Shown here: piece by piece, positions 60,343 through 64,000 of the stretch
How positions within the stretch are numbered: the stretch's first letter is position 1
Layout: the number at the start of each line of letters is the position of its first letter
DNA from: Mesonia sp. HuA40
GTDB taxonomy: Bacteria; Bacteroidota; Bacteroidia; Flavobacteriales; Flavobacteriaceae
Direction: 5' to 3'
Assembly (NCBI RefSeq): GCF_008017835.1
Contig: NZ_VRLT01000024.1
Location: forward strand, 62,001-126,000
Length of the DNA stretch: 64,000 nucleotides
Made by a program: the position numbers and the translations under genes
The notes under the pieces: model-generated
Databases searched by the model: none
Told to the model about the DNA's origin: nothing
The model's input: only the letters and a program-made list of their open reading frames with translations

Positions 60343-62328
60343 ATGACTTTTCAAGAAGAAATACTACAAGGAATTCCGAACGATTTACCTCCTGTAAAAA
60401 CATACGACCCGAGTATTAACCATGCCCCTAAAAGGAAAGAAATTTTAAGCGAAACCGAAAAAGTTTTGGCGTTACAAAATGCTTTGCGCTATTTCGATAA
60501 GAAACATCACGCTACTTTATTACCCGAGTTCAAGCAAGAGTTGCAAGACTATGGCAGAATTTACATGTATAGGTTTAGACCTAATTATGAAATATATGCT
60601 CGTGATATAAATGAGTATCCTGGTGAGTCTACACAAGCCAAGGCCATAATGCTCATGATTCAAAATAATTTAGATCACGCTGTTGCCCAACACCCGCACG
60701 AATTAATCACTTATGGCGGTAATGGCGGGGTTTTTTCAAATTGGGCACAGTATAGATTAACCATGCAGTACTTAGCCACAATGAATGATGAGCAAACCCT
60801 AGTGATGTACAGTGGGCACCCCATGGGTTTATTCCCTTCGCACAAAGAAGCTCCTAGAGTAGTGGTGACTAACGGTATGATGATACCAAACTATTCTAAA
60901 CCAGATGATTGGGAGAAATTTAATGCTTTGGGCGTGACCCAATACGGGCAAATGACTGCCGGAAGCTATATGTACATAGGCCCGCAAGGTATCGTTCACG
61001 GGACCACCATCACCGTTTTAAACGGATTTAGAAAGATTAAAAAATCGCCAAAAGGAGGTTTATTTGTAACTTCAGGATTAGGTGGTATGAGTGGAGCACA
61101 ACCTAAGGCAGGAGATATTGCAGGCTGCGTTAGTGTTTGCGCAGAAGTAAACCCAAAAGCTACCAGAACAAGACACGAGCAAGGTTGGGTTAAAGAGGTA
61201 ATAAGCGATTTAGATGAGCTGGTAAGGCGGGTTAAAGAAGCTTTAAAAAATAAAGAAGCGGTTTCGATAGCTTACGCTGGAAATATTGTCGAGGTATGGG
61301 AAAAATTTGATGAAGAAAATGTTCATATTGATTTGGGCAGTGACCAAACATCTTTGCATAACCCTTGGGCCGGCGGTTATTACCCCGTAGGACTAAGCTA
61401 TGAGGAGTCAAATGCTATGATGGCCAATGACCCAGAGCAATTTAAAAAAGAAGTTCAACGCAGTTTAATACGGCACGCAAATGCAGTAAACAAACATACC
61501 GCCAAAGGAACTTATTTTTTTGATTATGGCAATGCTTTTTTACTTGAAGCTAGCCGCGCGGGCGCCGATATAATGGCTAAAAATGGTATTGACTTTAAAT
61601 ATCCTAGTTATGTACAAGATATTATGGGACCTATGTGCTTCGATTACGGATTTGGGCCTTTTAGATGGGTTTGTGCTTCGGGGCAAACAAAAGATCTCGT
61701 AAAAACAGATGCTATTGCCACTCAGGTGTTAGAAAGGTTAAAGCAGGATGCACCGGAAGAGATTCAACAGCAAATGCAAGACAACATAACTTGGATTAAA
61801 GGCGCACAAGAGAACAAATTGGTGGTAGGCTCACAAGCACGTATTTTATATGCAGATGCCGAAGGACGCATGAAAATCGCTGAGGCCTTTAATGAAGCAA
61901 TAGAAAGAGGCGAAATTGGTCCTGTCATCTTAGGTAGAGATCATCACGACGTTTCTGGAACAGATTCGCCTTATCGAGAAACCTCAAATATCTATGACGG
62001 AAGTAAATTTACGGCAGACATGGCCATTCATAACGTAATAGGCGATAGCTTTAGAGGAGCCACTTGGGTAAGTATACACAACGGTGGAGGCGTAGGCTGG
62101 GGCGAAGTAATAAATGGAGGCTTCGGTATGGTTCTTGATGGTTCTAAAGAAGCTGCAAATCGCTTAAAATCAATGTTGTTCTGGGATGTAAACAATGGTA
62201 TTGCCAGAAGATCTTGGGCCAGAAATGAGGGGGCTATATTTGCCATTAAAAGAGCTATGGAAAATGAGCCTAACCTTAAAGTAACTTTACCCCAAATGGT
62301 TGATGAAGATTTGCTGAATAATCTTTAA
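60343..62328 (+). CDS. hutU: Urocanate hydratase
   Basis: Second enzyme of histidine degradation: adds water to urocanate using tightly bound NAD+. At 661 residues it is longer than the 556-residue classic form, as usual in Bacteroidota. Conserved parts are YGGNGGVFSNWAQYRLTMQY, MYSGHPMGLFPS, GGLGGMSGAQPKA (NAD+ binding) and IHNGGGVGWGEVINGG. No other hut genes are visible in the window. Confidence 0.95.
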   Translation: MTFQEEILQGIPNDLPPVKTYDPSINHAPKRKEILSETEKVLALQNALRYFDKKHHATLLPEFKQELQDYGRIYMYRFRPNYEIYARDINEYPGESTQAKAIMLMIQNNLDHAVAQHPHELITYGGNGGVFSNWAQYRLTMQYLATMNDEQTLVMYSGHPMGLFPSHKEAPRVVVTNGMMIPNYSKPDDWEKFNALGVTQYGQMTAGSYMYIGPQGIVHGTTITVLNGFRKIKKSPKGGLFVTSGLGGMSGAQPKAGDIAGCVSVCAEVNPKATRTRHEQGWVKEVISDLDELVRRVKEALKNKEAVSIAYAGNIVEVWEKFDEENVHIDLGSDQTSLHNPWAGGYYPVGLSYEESNAMMANDPEQFKKEVQRSLIRHANAVNKHTAKGTYFFDYGNAFLLEASRAGADIMAKNGIDFKYPSYVQDIMGPMCFDYGFGPFRWVCASGQTKDLVKTDAIATQVLERLKQDAPEEIQQQMQDNITWIKGAQENKLVVGSQARILYADAEGRMKIAEAFNEAIERGEIGPVILGRDHHDVSGTDSPYRETSNIYDGSKFTADMAIHNVIGDSFRGATWVSIHNGGGVGWGEVINGGFGMVLDGSKEAANRLKSMLFWDVNNGIARRSWARNEGAIFAIKRAMENEPNLKVTLPQMVDEDLLNNL

Positions 62329-62340
62329 ATACTATTATAT

Positions 62341-62868
62341 ATGAAAGCTTTTCTAAAAATTTTGAGTTCGTTAGTAATTCTATTTGTCTTAGGGGCTTGC
62401 TCTAGTGTGCAAGTTACTACAGATTATGATCAAAAAGTGAATTTTGACCAATATCAAAGCTTTGCTTTTTACAAACCTGGTATTGACCAAGCCAAAATTT
62501 CTGATTTAGATAAAAGGCGAATTCTAAAGGCTATAGAAAAGGAACTTACAGCCAAAGGTTTACAAAAAAAGAAAAATGCAGATTTATTGATTAGTATATT
62601 TACGAAAACTAAAGAAAATGTAAATATTTATCAAAATAACCTTGGGTATGGCTGGGGATTTTCACCCTTTTATGGCGGGCACTGGCAAAATACCGTTTCA
62701 CGAGAAACCGAGGGTACATTATTTATAGATTTGGTTGATCGAGAATCAATGGAGTTGGTTTGGCAAGGAATAGGTGAAGGGTCGCTCTCGAAAGATCGGG
62801 AAACCAAGATTGAGCGTATTCAAGAAATTGTACACGAGATATTAAAAAAGTATCCGCCTGAAAAGTAA
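62341..62868 (+). CDS. DUF4136 lipoprotein
   Basis: A 175-residue lipoprotein, lipobox LGAC with C20. The body has the DUF4136 pattern: VTTDYDQKVNFDQYQSFAFY near the start and TLFIDLVDRESMELVWQGIG (about 130-149). Such proteins are periplasmic and of unknown function. It follows hutU after 12 bases and ends at a terminator. Confidence 0.85.
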   Translation: MKAFLKILSSLVILFVLGACSSVQVTTDYDQKVNFDQYQSFAFYKPGIDQAKISDLDKRRILKAIEKELTAKGLQKKKNADLLISIFTKTKENVNIYQNNLGYGWGFSPFYGGHWQNTVSRETEGTLFIDLVDRESMELVWQGIGEGSLSKDRETKIERIQEIVHEILKKYPPEK

Positions 62869-62894
62869 AATCAGTTTAAGTAATTAATAAACAT

Positions 62895-62926
62895 AAAAGC
62901 TATTCTTACTTTAGAATAGCTTTTAT
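62895..62926 (+). terminator. Intrinsic terminator
   Basis: AAAAGCTATTCT pairs perfectly with AGAATAGCTTTT over a six-base loop, 26 bases after the DUF4136 gene. Confidence 0.85.
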
Positions 62927-63050
62927 ATTTATTTAATAGTTGATACCCTTTAATCAATGGTTTTACAATTGTACTGCCTGTATTGCCAATTTGAAATACC
63001 TTGGTATATATTAATGGTAAACTAGAAAAAATCCTTTCAATATTACCGTG

Positions 63051-64000
63051 TTAAGAAGTTGTTTTTCTGTTTCTTTTAAATGTGCTAATGAAAACCCCTC
63101 CTATTCCAATTACAATAAAGCAACTAGCTGTAAACAACCAATAGTACAGATTTGGCAGGTTTGGCATATTAAAAATTTTTACTAAAGCCTGCCAAAAAAT
63201 TAAAATTTCGGTTAATAGAAAACCAAGCAAGTAGATCTCATAATTTCTAAGGCTTAGTTTTAATAAATTGCTTTCGTGTAATAAATAAAAAATTGCTGGC
63301 GTCACTACCCCTAAAAATACCCAATGCAAAAAACCGATTGCCAAATTTTTAAAGTTAATTATATAGCTTGCTATAAGAGGAAAGGCGGCTAAAAATTGCA
63401 TTAGTAGTTTTATAAAATAAAATAATAAAACTGTTTTTATTAAAATTACATTCACTTTTGATTTACCTGCAAGCAACTTTAAGGGTTGTTTTCTAAAGAA
63501 ATTCATCAAGAACCACAAAGCCAAAAATTGAAAAACCCCTCCTATTATAGCTGCAACATAGATAAATATATTTGGTTTCAGAAACAAGATAGATATCAAA
63601 AAGCTTAAGCAAACTCCCCAATGAAAAAAAATTATAAAGCTTTTAAAATTAGCTTGTCGCATGTAAACTTTCTTTTGTTCTAAAACGAATAAAAATCCGC
63701 CTATGAGTGCTAGAATCATCCACGCATTATATTGAAAATGCAGGTAAAAATAAATCGCTACTCGGTACCAAGGTGAATCTGCTCCCAGTATGCTCATAAT
63801 AGGACCAATGGCCCAAGGTCCGATGCTCGAAATAACCATATATAGTAGGGCTAGGTGCGTACATTTATAAGCCGGACTTGCTCGCTTTTCTTTTGGAATA
63901 TATTTTAGAAAAGACCAATAAAAGCCATAACTACAAAATAAAAATAGGGTCGAAAAAATTATGGATACGGCAGCATAGCCTTGAAAGGGAAAACTAAGCA
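63051..64000 (-). CDS. Polytopic membrane protein (cut by window end)
   Basis: The frame on the minus strand stays open to the last base, so the N-terminus lies outside. The ATG at 63839 is internal. At least 316 residues are visible, with about nine to ten hydrophobic segments. Histidines occur in membrane context (YFYLHFQYNAW, FFHWGV, GFLHWVF, LLHESNLL), which recalls heme- or copper-binding membrane proteins, but I cannot name a family. Confidence 0.6.
   Translation of the reverse strand, partial: LSFPFQGYAAVSIIFSTLFLFCSYGFYWSFLKYIPKEKRASPAYKCTHLALLYMVISSIGPWAIGPIMSILGADSPWYRVAIYFYLHFQYNAWMILALIGGFLFVLEQKKVYMRQANFKSFIIFFHWGVCLSFLISILFLKPNIFIYVAAIIGGVFQFLALWFLMNFFRKQPLKLLAGKSKVNVILIKTVLLFYFIKLLMQFLAAFPLIASYIINFKNLAIGFLHWVFLGVVTPAIFYLLHESNLLKLSLRNYEIYLLGFLLTEILIFWQALVKIFNMPNLPNLYYWLFTASCFIVIGIGGVFISTFKRNRKTTS

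Overview
The window is a 64 kb piece of a low-GC Bacteroidota chromosome, most likely from the family Flavobacteriaceae. Supporting signs are TAnnTTTG promoter cores, very few Shine-Dalgarno sequences, a 287-residue primary sigma factor, a 64-residue bS21, a folK-deoxynucleoside kinase fusion, DUF2797 and DUF5522 proteins, a GH3-family protein, tRNAs without encoded CCA, and phage tail proteins with BACON-like domains.

Left host segment (1-6147): the 3' end of fabD, a secreted MG2/TonB-plug-like protein, a DegT-family sugar aminotransferase, Kdo transferase waaA and a small lipoprotein with 11-residue repeats. Right host segment (44685-64000): tRNA-Leu(UAA) and tRNA-Gly(GCC), mutS, an RNA methyltransferase, folK-dNK, a queuosine-precursor transporter, an AsmA-like protein, rpoD, rpsU, a DUF2797 protein, a GH3 protein, hemL, a glucosaminidase-LysM lipoprotein, an ACC deaminase-like enzyme, a DUF5522 protein, hutU, a DUF4136 lipoprotein and a membrane protein cut by the window edge.

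Between them (about 6148-44684) is a complete-looking siphovirus-type prophage of about 38.5 kb, inserted in tRNA-Leu. A 58-bp direct repeat marks attL and attR, and the tyrosine integrase lies beside attR. The lysogeny end (6.3-7.6 kb) has a lipoprotein downstream of an XRE repressor, facing an operator-promoter region. The early region (7.6-12.8 kb) holds small unknown genes, a LuxR-type HTH protein, a 553-residue putative replication protein and a predicted outer-membrane barrel. The late region (16.7-43.3 kb) has ClpP-like protease/scaffold, major capsid, tail tube, DNA methyltransferase, terminases on the minus strand, portal, tail fibres, a lysis cluster ending in an M15 endolysin and a probable one-piece spanin, tape measure, and two large tail-tip proteins.

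The most unusual part is 13.2-16.6 kb, between the early and late regions. It is a row of small unknown genes, each separated by folded repeats. Two of these repeats (about 130 nt each) have the layout of integron attC sites, and their arms differ in sequence but keep pairing. Several units share leaders and trailers, and neighbouring units encode paralogues. I read this as an integron-like cassette array carried by a prophage; no integron integrase is present in the window. Other unexplained signals are a TGTCC-T6-8 motif with ATTG/ATTC exactly 31-32 nt downstream at late operons, a 92-nt structured inverted repeat, and a tRNA-like acceptor/T-arm minihelix upstream of the putative replication gene.
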